Origin: Nymphalis io
Taxonomy: Eukaryota; Arthropoda; Insecta; Lepidoptera; Nymphalidae
Reading direction: 5' to 3'
Assembly: GCF_905147045.1 (NCBI RefSeq)
Contig: NC_065908.1
Coordinates: 10,044,001 to 10,108,000 of the forward strand
Length of the DNA stretch: 64,000 nucleotides
A model generated the notes under the pieces. The model searched no databases. It worked only from the letters and a program-made list of their open reading frames with translations, and was not told the origin of the DNA. This document shows positions 26,101 through 38,100 of this stretch, piece after piece (the first letter of the stretch is position 1; each line of letters opens with the position of its first letter). A program made the translations under genes and the position numbers.

Positions 26101-29100
26101 CTTTTCAAATAAAAACAAGATTATCGAACGTTTTACACCCCTATCGCTTTTTATTCCATTTAAACGTACAACGATATTAAAAAAAAACTTAAGCCGGACG
26201 AATAAAAACAGAGCCGTAAGGGCGCCCCTTGAACGCGAACTAAATAATTAATTCAACAAATAGAGCTCCCATCAAGTTATAATCGCCTGGTACTCGAAGA
26301 AACATTAAGAAGCTTTTCTTTCGTTTTGTATAAAAGATATTTTTTCTTTGAAATTCGATTACTTTAATTGCTTGCTTGCTGCTTGCTTATCTTGCTTTTA
26401 GGATTGAAAGAAGTTTGACAATTTTTATTGATATATTTTAAAGGACGTCAGTGTTGTGCACTGGTGTGTGTTTGTATATACGCAACAGCAGTGCGTATGT
26501 ACATCTGTGTGGGTAAGTGTATGTAAATGTTGCATTCACCGCTAACATTACTTAAAACTATTGTATTGATTCAAGCCCTCTTCATTATCGATTAACAAGA
26601 TTAATATTATTGAGAATACATGTTGAAATAAAATTACACTTACGTCGTTTGTAGAGACGAACCAGGCCATTTCTGTACTGGACGCTAGTTGTCCATTTAC
26701 TAAGCACTTGATCTCGCTTTTGGTCCATCTGTTGTATATGTACACAACTGCAATAGCGTACCACCTAAACACAAAAAGAAAAGTAATTGTAAAACAATTT
26801 TTAAGTACTTAAAGGTACTTAAAAAAGACGTAAGACTAATATGTCTTAAATATGTCTAATATGTCTTCTGTTGATTTTAACATTTATTTGCAAACAAACT
26901 CGATACATTTATCTTTTATGTAACTTTGTTACTTTGCGTATTATGCAAGTCATATCTGCCATGTTGAATTTCATATGACGTTACATGAATGGCGGCACTT
27001 TAAGACGAAGCTAATCACACGTCATTTGTCAAAATATTATTAGTAGCTATGCGGAGCGGAGAAAAGAGAAACATCCAAACACTATTAAAATCACAACCCT
27101 TCAAAATTTCTAAAAGAAAATTGAAAAATTAATAACAATGTAATCACAGAAATAAATCTAAAATAAAAATAAAAAACTCGCAGAAATCATCGACGAATTA
27201 TTTGTTTAGAATTTTGTAACAAAAATAAATTCGTCCTATAAATAAATCAGGCGGTTCAACGACTTACCTTCTCGGCTGGAACTCGTATTTGACACAATGT
27301 TGAAACCCTTTGCCTCGCACCTTCATAGAGGTCAGTACCAAACAGTTACCGACGAAGTGGGCCGTGTAGCCGACACCTTTGCTGGTTTTAAAGCTGCAAC
27401 AAACAAAAGAAGGAATACTCAAAAAAAACATTTTAGATGTTTTTTTTTTTAACTTACAATATAAAGATTTGTTTTTTATCTTGTTTTTATTCAATATAGA
27501 TAGGCAGACCAACAAATTGTCTCCACATAGATATTGGCACTGCAAGAAACATTAACCATCTCTTCCATCGCCAATGCGCCATCAAACTTGGTAACTGAGT
27601 TGTTATATCCCTTGCGCCTGTAATTGGCTCACTCATTCAAACAGGAACATAACAATACTCAGTACTATTGTTTGGCGGTAAAATCAGTGAGTAAGTGGTA
27701 CCTACCCATACTGACTTGGATTAAGCCTTGCCTTCGAGTGAGTTTCATAGAAATAAATCAAATTTACAAAAACTTGAATCTTTTACCTTATCGAGATAAA
27801 TATGGCAAATTATTTCATTTTTTTAAATCTTATCCCTCATTGATGTTAGAAATAAAATACGAAGATCTAACTAAATATATAAAGACGAGTATTTTGTTTC
27901 AGTTGTTATTCATTACATTTTCTATTTCATTGGAAATTGAAGGAATTCTTTTCGAACTTAGCAAAGTTTTTAGCGAGCAACTCATCGTAAAGTGGAACTT
28001 GATGAAAAATCTTCTACGACTGTTACACGAGTTCCATGAGGAGTTTGTAAGTCGAGACACGTAGCAACGTTATTGCATGTCAAAAAACGTACCCCTGGAA
28101 TAATTTATCGAAACTGTTCTTTCTGATAAATACTGTTAATCTTTGCTTGTTAAATTAAAGAGATTAACAAGAGACTAATTAATTTATTAGATTTAAAAAT
28201 TTGATATATTTTTATTATATGTTTAATGGTTAATGGTATCAAATATTGCATATAATTGTCGAGCAGTTAAGAAATTACAAAATTATTCTCATTTTTTAAA
28301 TAATAGTCAAGCACAAGCACACAGAGTAAACCAATAAGGCGAACGAGCATATGGGCCACCCGATGGTAAGTAGTCACCAACGCCCAAAGACATTGGCATT
28401 GTAAGAAATATTAACCATCGCTTACATCACCAATGCGCCACCAACCTTGGGAACTAAGATTTTATGTCTCTTGTGCCTGTAATTACACTGGCTCACTTAC
28501 CCTTCAAACCGGAACACAAAAATACCATTTACTGCTGTATTGCGGTAGAATATCTGATGAGTGGGTGGTACCTACCCAGACGAGCTACACAAAGCTCTAC
28601 CACCAGTAAATATGATACATTATGGATCTTTGCAGCTTCCGGCAGATATCCATTAAAAAAAAATTTAGTCTTCTTCATCCCTGCCCTACGTGGGGTCGGC
28701 ACAACATGTATTTTCCTTCCACTTCTTTCTGTCACTCGTCATCTCAGTACTTACGTACATACGTACCCCTTTCACACACATATCCATTCTTATGCAACCC
28801 ATTCACACTTTCTTCGGCCTCCACCGTCCCCTATATCCATCAGCATTCATACTCATCACCCTTCTATGAATTTAGTATTTTACATAATGCCCTAATAACG
28901 ATTTCGATTAAAGAATCTTAAAAAAAATTACAATTAGGCAACTACCAGGTTAACATAAAACAAGAGTGCAGAATTGACATACCTCATTTACTTTCAAATT
29001 CAATACATCAGAAGATACGAAATCACCGCGTAATCAGACTGCCTCGTAAAGTGAATTGGCTCGGACTACGGATGCGTTTAGCTAATTACTGACTTGTTAC

Positions 29101-32100
29101 TTCGTATCAGTACTGACTAAACTTAATGAACTAGATTTACGTGTAGAATTAACTCTTGTCTACTTTATTTATTTTCTTAGTAATTCGTTATTAGGTATTC
29201 ATTATTTATATTAGTAAATTATTGTTTCTACAAATATTTCTTATAACAACGCTTGCCAATATTTTAGTTTCATTATTAATTCAAATATTTCTACTTCCAA
29301 TAAAAGAAAACTAAATATAACACAAGGAGTCCAAATTAAGTTTGCTTAAATATAATTATGATAGTTTACGTTTATATAAAATGAATAATATATTACAGAC
29401 AGAAGCTTTTATTGTGTTATCTCTCGAAATCGATTTATTTTTCTCATATAAAACGCGTCACTTGACAAACGCAAAGTTTTTTCATATTTTCCGGTAAGAA
29501 AAATGTGTTATATAAACTATGTCATTACACAAATAATATTATATTTATAATCTATGAAAAAAATAAAAACAAAACACTAACTTTTATTTATTTATTTTTT
29601 TTTATATTCGCCGGGAGGGCAAATGACTCTACTCCACCTGATGGTAAGTGGTAGTAGAGTCCAAACGCGACGACGGCCACACAGTACAGACGGGAAAAAC
29701 GTTCTGCACTAGCCGCCTTCGCCTTGCCGGCCCGCAAGATGCCTCTTCACGCCTCGTTTGAAGGAACCCGGGTTGTAAGAGGAGGGGAACACGTGAGCTG
29801 GTAAGGAATTCCATTTTTTGGAAGTGCGACAAAGAAAGGAGTTGCCAAATTTCTTTGTTCGCGATGGAATTGATGTCACAGTTAGGCGGTGACATCGAGA
29901 ACCAGCTTGCGTGGACTTAAGAAGGAAGGGGGAAGCAGGAATTAGAGAGAATAATTCCTCAGAACACTCGCCGTGATACAGTCGATAAAAAGCGCTCAGT
30001 GCTGCTATCTTACGACGCAATTGTAAAGGTTCAAGGGTGTTTGTGACCTTTACGTCGCCAATAATGCGTACGGCACGTCGCTGCAACCGGTCCAAGGCCT
30101 CCAGTAGGTACTTAGCGGAGCCATCCCAAAGGTGCGAGCAATATTCCACGCAAGACCGTACCTGTGTTTTGTACAGCAGGCACAGTTGTTGTGGCGTGAA
30201 AAAGCGCCGCACCTTGTTCAGAACTCCGAGTTTCCGTGAAGCTGTTTTTATAACAGCCTCGATGTAATCCCTTGGACTAAGGTCGCAGCGAACGTCAATC
30301 CCCAGCATGGCGATTTTGCTTTGCATCACCAGCGGAGTACCACAGAGGGAGGGAAGAGGAGAAAATGTTGACTTTTTCGCCGTGAGAGCGCATACCTGTG
30401 TTTTCTTGGCATTAAACTCGACAAGATTATCAGAGCCCCATTTGGCGATGAGCTCTAACGTTCTATCGAGTTCAATGACAAGATTCTCCCGCCTCTCCTC
30501 AGTTTCCGCCCGCCCAGCCACTGCGCGTCCGTGGTATCCACCATGCACTGTACTATCATCTGCATAGCAATGTATGTTCCCAAGGGAGAGCATATCATTG
30601 ATATGCAAAAGAAAGAGTATGGGAGATAGCACAGATCCCTGGGGGACCCCAGCATTCACTACATAGAATTGTGAAGCGCAACCATCTACTAAAACACGAA
30701 GGCTACGCTTGTGTAGGAAGCTGGCAATCCAGGTGCATAGCTGAGCAGGCAGACCATATGCCGGTATCTTGGAGAGAAGACTTCTGTTCCAGACCTTGTC
30801 GAAAACCTTGGAGATATCGAGGCTGACAGCCAACGATTCTCCATGCTTGTCGATAGCTTCACCCCAGAGGTGTGTTACGTACGCTAGAAGATCACCTGTG
30901 GACCGTTTTGGTCGAAACCCGTACTGACGATCATTAATTAGACAGTGATCTTCTAGGTAATGGATCAGTTGGTTGTTTAAAATTCGTTCCATCACCTTAC
31001 AAAGTACTGAGGTGATAGCTATTGGCCGATAATTTGCCGGGTCAGACCGATCCCCTTTTTTGGGAACCGCTTGCACATTAGCTCTTCTCCAAGCCTCCGG
31101 CACACTTCCCGAAGAGAGAGAAAGTTGGAACAGGCGCGTTAACACAGGAGACAGCTCCGCTGCGCACTACTTCAGCACTATGGCTGGTATTCCATCGGGA
31201 CCGCTAGCTTTCCGTACATCAAGTGATTGCAGCTCCGCACGCACATCACGTTGCCTGATTTTAATGTCAGGCATCGTATGGCCACATGCAGGTATTGTAG
31301 GTGGCAGTGCACTACAATCATCGATGACGGAATTGTCGGTAAAGAGTTTAGCCAGGAGATCAGCTTGCTCTTGCAGACTGTGAGCTAGCGATCCGTCCGG
31401 ATTTCTGAGCGGTGGCAGCAGTGGCATTACTGGTGGTAGGGCTTTGTGCAAGCTCGTCTGGGTAGGTACCACCCACTCATCAGATATTCTACCGCAAAAC
31501 AGCAATACTTGATATTGTTGTGTTCCGGTTTGAAGGGTGAGTGAGCCAGTGTAATTACAGGCACAAGGGACATAAAATCTTAGTTCCCAAGGTTGGTGGC
31601 GCATTGGATATGTAAGCGATGGTTGACATTTCTTACAATGCCAATGTCTAAGAGCGTTGGTGACCACTTACCATCAGGTGGCCCATATGCTCGTCCGCCT
31701 TCCTTTTCTATAAAAAAAAAAAAAAAAAAAAAGCGAAGGTTGGCAGAAGTTGTTTTGCACAGACTTGGTCAGACGCCAGAAGCTACGGGAGCACCTAGGA
31801 TGCGAAACAAGGTCATGACCAATCTGTACAATGCGCTGTGCATCCGCTCTCGTGTATGCCTTTCTACAGGACTTGGAATTTTTATTATAGTTTGCTTTCA
31901 GTGAGTCAATGTTAAATGCCCCGCTAATGCAGCCGTTGATCCACTTGCGATATGCCGCCTGCTTAGATGATACAGCATCGGCACATTCACGAGTGAACCC
32001 ACGGTCACGCGTACTCCTACTGACGAGATCTGAGCTAGGAATGTATTATTACATTCCCAGCATGATCTCGCCATCAACAGCAGCGGCACTAGCTGTCGGG

Positions 32101-35100
32101 TCATTCCCACTGAAGCAACGTTCCTTCCAAGGGACTGACGCATAGTAATCGCGCATACCGTCCCAATCCGCCGACTTATAGTGCCAAACGCGACGTTTGC
32201 ATACCGCTAGTGGCGGCAGCTTGGCCTGTGGCACTCTGGTAGAAATAAGGCTGTGATCCGAAGAGCCAAGAGGAGCCTGAACCACAACCTGATATTCCAC
32301 CGAGTGAGAAGTCAGAAGAAGGTCCAGTAGAGAAAGTGCTTGCCCATCAATGTCTGGGATCCTGGTGGGCTGATCAACCAGTTGGGTCAAGTCATGTGTG
32401 AGAGCAAAAGCATGAGCAGTCCTTCCAGCATGGTCAGTTTTGAGGGATTTCAACCAGGATTCGTGGTGAGCATTAAAATCCCCCAAAAACACCAATTCCG
32501 CGTTAGGAAATTGCTCTTGCGCAGCATCTGCCACCCGACTAAGATGGTCAAATAATCGGCTTGTCTCCAAGTCACCATTGTGGGATCTGTAGAGGCACAC
32601 GAAGACTCGGCTCTGACGAACCAGGTCCACACGTACCACCAACATGGAGAAGGAGGGGTCCTCCAAGCAGCGCAGTCGATGACAGCAAACATCCGTCCTG
32701 ACGAACAAGCATACTCCGGCTTTCGCTTTGAAGGATTCTTCAAGCGTGTAGCCGGGATAATTAAGGTAGCTGGTATCGGCAGGACGAAGTATTTGTGTCT
32801 CCGTGAGAAACAACATTGCTGGCCGTGCTGTCTCGAGATGGTGGTGGACAGCGTTGAGGTCAGTGTGGAGTCCTCGGATGTTAGAGAACTCGACCTCAAA
32901 CAGCAAGGGTATGGTGGGGGTGTGCACCGCTGTACGACCGTTATTTCTGTTTTGTTGCGCCATTTGCGGAAAAATGAAATGAAAAAGAGACGTGAAGCGA
33001 GCGATGTATTGCCACGATAGGGATGGGCAAAGTGTGGAGGCGTGTTTCCCCAAGTGGTTGCCAAAAGGAAAAATACACTGACCCGCCGGACGGAAGGGCC
33101 CCCGAACCCCCCCGGAAGTGGCCGCCGAGACCCCACCTACCAGTCACCAACCGGCACGACGGTCCACCCCGAGATTATGCGTGGCCTGGTGGGGCAGCCT
33201 CACGAGCTGGTTAGGCACGCTCGGGCCCCTGTACTATGCCACGGGCGGCCAGCGGAACAGCCGTTTCTTTGGGTCTCCCTGACCGGCAGGTCAATACAGT
33301 TTCCCCCGGCATTGGTTCAACAGCCGTCTCCAATTGGACCAACACCCATCGCGGCAATACTCGCTCGGGCTCTGGCTGTACGCTGGCTGACCTCGAAACG
33401 CGGCTGCAAGCCACTTCACGAGTTTTTCACCATGCGTACGGTGGTAACAAGCCAGGCGGATGTTAGCATCCTACCACCAGATGAGCAGATGGTCGCTCAG
33501 ATATCCCTTAGTCGCCTCTTACGACACCCATGGGAAAGAGAGGGGCAGTGAAATGTATTCTTTCTCTGTCACTGCACGGATTTATCTAACACCCTACGAA
33601 GTTGATTATTATAATTAGCATAAGAAACTTTTTTTTCATTTAATTTTTGTTTTTACGTTTGGTTTATAGTAATAGTTAATTTAATCCTCAGACATCAATT
33701 TATTGAAGACCCAAAGGTTTAACCAGTTTTCATTTGAAACGTTATATAATATCATATTTTATGTTAAATTTAGTAACATTTAATAAAAGCTTTATATATA
33801 TGGCATTTATCATTACAGTCAAATAACAATAATTTATACCACAATATTACTGAGTGGAGATAAGGAAAGTTATACATGTAAGCGATCTTTTGAAGTCAGG
33901 TTTTAATTTCTGGTAAAAATTATTTTAAATAGCGTTGGTTAAATAGCTAACATATTTCCACCCTTCAATCAATCAATCAATCAACAGCCAATCGTTGTCC
34001 ACTGCTGAACATAGGCCTCTCCCAAGGTGCGCCAAAGCTCCCTGTCCTCCGCCTTCCGCATCCAGTTGGTGCCCGCCACCTTCTTAAGGTCGTCGGTCCA
34101 CCTGGCTGGAGGGCGCCCTACGCTGCGCTTGCCGATTCGCGGTCTCCACTCTAGGACTCGTCTGCTCCAACGGCCATCGGTCCTACGACATACGTGACCA
34201 GCCCACTGCCACTTCAGCCTGCTAATTTTGCAAGCTATGTCGGTGACTCCGGTTCTTTTCCGGATAATCTCATTTCTGATCTTATCCTTCAAAGATACTC
34301 CGAGCATAGCTCGCTCCATAGCACGCTGAGCGACTTTGAATTTGTGGACTAGTCCCGCAGTTAGTGTCCACGTTTCGGCACCGTATGTCATGGCAGGTAA
34401 GACGCATTGGTTGAAGACTTTCGTCTTCAAACATCCCAAGCGAATTCTTCGATCGGCTTCCTTCTCGAAGTTGTTCCTACCGACTTGTATTATCTGTCCT
34501 AGGTAGGTATATTCACTAACAACTTCGAGAGGTTTCCCCTCGACGTATATCGGTCCCGGCACGACATGCCTATTGAACATGACCTTGGTCTTGTCCAAGT
34601 TCATACCGAGACCGACACACCGGGAAGACTCGCCTAGGCTACGCAGCATTTCGGTGAGTTGTTCCAGCGACTCTGCTATGATGACGATATCGTCGGCAAA
34701 TCGAAGGTGTGAGATGTACTCGCCGTTTACATTGACTCCATACCTAGTCCAATCCAGCGTTTTGAAAACGTCTTCCAACGCGTTGGTGAACAGTTTCGGG
34801 GATATTACATCCCCCTGTCTCACCCCTCTGCGCAGTTGGATCGCCTTCGTCTTACAGTCCTGGATGTGGACAGTCATTGTAGCGGCGTTGTACAGACATC
34901 TCAGTACCTCGATATATCTCCAATCGATATGACATCTCTGCAATGAGTCGAGCACTGCCCAGGTTTCGATGGAGTCGAAGGCTTTCTCGTAGTCCACAAA
35001 TGCCATACACAGCGGCTGATTGTACTCTTCGGTCTTCTGCACAATCTGCCGAACAGTATGGATGTGGTCCACGGTGCTGTAGCCTGATCGAAAGCCGGCT

Positions 35101-38100
35101 TGCTCTGGGGGCTGGAACTCGTCAAGTCGTCTGGCGAGACGGTTTGTGACGACTCTTGAGAACAGCTTATACACGTGACTCAGGAGGGAGATTGGTCTGT
35201 AGTTTTTCAAGAGGGTTTTATCACCTTTCTTGAAAAACAGTACCACCTCACTCCCGCTCCACGTTTCCGGGGTCTTGCCATGTTGGATGACGGAATTAAA
35301 GAGGCTTGCTAGCTCTTTCAGGACCGGAGTCCCGCCTGCCTTAAGCAACTCTGTTGTGATTCCGTCATCTCCCGGAGCTTTGTTGTTTTTAAGCTGTTCT
35401 AGAGCCGCCCTAATCTCTCCTTGGTCAACGACCGGGAGCTCCTCGGAGTAATGGCGCATAAGAGGGGCGCGCTGGTCATCAATACTGATTCCCACGGGTT
35501 TATCCGATCTTGAAGAGAACAACTGCCCATAAAACCTCTCTACTTCTCCGATAATCTCAGGCCTAGAGGTAACGACCCCACCATTTTCAGTTTTAAGTTT
35601 TGTCAGACGCGGCCTCCCAAACTTGCGAGCGAACACTTTCGATCCCCGATTTTGCTCAATCGCAGCCTTGATGGCACGGGTATTGGAGCGTCGGAGATCG
35701 CGTCGCGTCAGCGTTTTTATTGTTCGGTTTAAGGCCTTATCTGACAAAAACGATGGTAGTTCTCGTCGTTTTCTCATGAGCTCGAGTGTCTCAGCAGAGA
35801 GTCTTGGTGCGTTGTCTCTTCTCTGTGGCGGAAAACACTTGCGGGATGTGTTTTGCAGTATTTTGACCAGCGTGTCGGTTCTCTCATCAATGCTGCTTAT
35901 GGTTTCCAACGCGGTGAATTGATTTTGAAGTTCCATTTGGAACTTTTCGGAGCCTTGAGCAGCTTGGAGCATGGTAGGTCGGAGAGTAGACCTCATCATT
36001 CTCGATCTTTCGGCTTTTAAGTTGATATTTAGAGTGCCTCGAACCAAGCGGTGATCACTTCCGGTATTAAACCTGTTGATCATTCCACTATTAATTAAGA
36101 GTGGATTTGTCGTGGTCTAAATAAATAATATCTCGGCCTATTAAATAAGTAAAACAATCACAAGTACCGTAAAAGATCAAAATGAGCCGAATTAAGAACA
36201 TCCCTCTTTTAAAGTCGGCTAAAAAGTAAGGTCAATACTATTACGATGACTACTAAGTAGGAATGTAACAGATGCTACTGAATACTAAGCGCTTTGAGCT
36301 TGTGTAAAAATAATCTAACCTTATCAAATAAACAAAACCTTATGAAACCATCTTAATATTTCAAGCTATTATGTTTCTCAACACATCGACATTACTTTTA
36401 GACTAAAAGCCCTCCTGAGCTAACGTAAATCTTAGTTGAGAAAAGCGGAGTGAATTATAATACACTCAGAAAAGTGCTCTAATACATTGCCATAAGATTA
36501 ATTTTACAATGCTATAAAACAAATGTTATTAAGCTTTAAGCTGCGTACATTAATATTCAATACAAATTCGTACCGTTCATATCGTAGTCTATATACTTAA
36601 TTTTTAGTACAAGTAATTTTATAACATGGAATATGTACTACGTGCGTTAAAGTAAAGTAACAGCCTGTGAATGTCCCACTGCTGGGCTAAGGCCTCCTCT
36701 CCTTTCTTGAGGAGAAGGTTTGGAGCTTCTACCACGCTGCTCCAATGCAGGTTGGTGGAATACACATGTGGTAGAATTTTGGTGAAATTAGACACATGCA
36801 AGTTTCCTCACGATGTTTTCCTTCACCATCAAGCACGAGATGAATTATAATCACAAATGAAGCACATGAAATTTCAGTGGCTTGCCCGGGTTTGAACCCA
36901 CGATCATCGGTTAGGATTCACGCGCTCTTACCACTAGTCCATCGCTGCATTTTTACGTGCGTTAGTATAAAAACAAAAAGCGATTAGACTCTTTACATGC
37001 CCCCGTTTGATTATTTAGTCTAACGTCACATGTCTTGCATGTGTGATTATATTTAAAGGGTGAGCGAAGCAATGTAATTACAGGTACAAGGGACATGACA
37101 TAACATCTTAGTTGCCATTCTGGCGGCGCGTTAACAGTGTAAAGTTAGTTTTTAACTCTTGTAGTGTCGATGTATTGATTTTCTCGGGGCCAGATGGCCA
37201 CTATTTATCTTCCTACAAACAACTCATTAGCAGGTGCGATTGATTTAACACTCACGCCACGGCAGGTCTAGCTGTTTGTGTCACGGTAGAATGCGAAAGT
37301 GATCCTGTGGCGCTCCTCGTTAAGACGGAATGGGTACCGCTGGTATTTTAGTGGGTATTCCGATGTTCGGGGCGCCTTGGAAATCGGCGAGCCCCACATG
37401 TTCATCCCCCCCACTGTTCCCGTGGGGGAAACGCGTAACGCGTTTTTCCAGTGATAAAAAAAGGTCTGGCTGTTTGTGTATGTGTGTATGTATGGACGTA
37501 TATTTCTAGACACTGTCGTTTCTTTTGAGGACTTTGAGCGTAGAATATATTGTTTATATACTAACTAATTGATTAATAAATAACGAATTGATTTAGTCAA
37601 ATTAAGTAAGGCTATCTGGCAAATAGGCCGACTCAAAATTATCCGCTAAATGCGCTACAAACCATGGGAACTAAGATATTATGTCCCTTGTGCTTGTAGT
37701 TCCAATGTCTCACTCAGTCTTCAAACCGGAACACATCAGCACTAAGTAATGGCGGTGGGATAATAGATATATACATATTCTTAAATATCAAGTAATGAAC
37801 AAATTAACTACTCAATGGTAGCTCTATCTAAAAAAGTATATAAAACAAATAAATTTACCAGTATAAATATGGTTTCTCCCGTTCAATGTTGACGGAGTTG
37901 ATGGGGTCCAACCGAAACCACGTCGTAAATGTAAATCCGTTCTCATACGGCCACCTCGCGAGCGGCGGGAGTACCACGGCCTGCAACAATAGACAATATT
38001 ATAAAAGCACAAAAATATAATATATATTTTCTTTTATATTAATTAAAATGTTGGTAATTACTAGGTAAGTAATATATAAAATAGAACACAACGTCTTGAA

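Larger units (their letters stand above)
22249..26643. other. Intron 6/5, 4.4 kb
   Basis: Contains SINE B (24,027-24,340), a decayed tRNA-type repeat (about 25,430-25,665) and the candidate microexon at 25,860-25,898. The rest is AT-rich; no other exon found. Confidence 0.6.
29595..33582 (-). mobile_element. CR1-like (Zenon-type?) LINE copy 1, nearly full length, interrupted by a SINE
   Basis: Minus-strand non-LTR retrotransposon. Endonuclease part: [14 protein letters not shown] and GSSDHSLIS motifs (about 32,050-32,963). Reverse transcriptase part: [28 protein letters not shown] and [10 protein letters not shown] (29,709-31,166). A 5' leader reaches 33,582, and the 3' end has a hairpin (29,625-29,661) and a T-run. 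It is inactive: in-frame stops at 32,049-32,051 and 31,167-31,169, and a 313-bp SINE insertion at 31,420-31,732. Alignment with copy 2 at 50.1-53.8 kb shows few differences by eye. Clade name from memory. Confidence 0.9.
27394..37858. other. Intron 4/3, 10.5 kb, repeat-dominated
   Basis: Holds SINE A (27.5, 28.3 kb, plus fragments at 37.06-37.15 and 37.66-37.76 kb), CR1-like LINE copy 1 (29.6-33.6 kb), an RTE LINE (33.96-36.08 kb), SINE B (36.65 kb) and a short retroposon (37.28 kb). No host exon or RNA gene was found in it. Confidence 0.65.

Noticed and set aside
27624..28064. 146-codon plus-strand open frame near exon 4
   Set aside because: Its first half is SINE A sequence and the rest is AT-rich with no recognisable domain.
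33042..33551. 169-codon plus-strand frame, repeated at 53,224-53,733
   Set aside because: It is antisense to the leader of both LINE copies, so conservation between them reflects recent copying, not coding.
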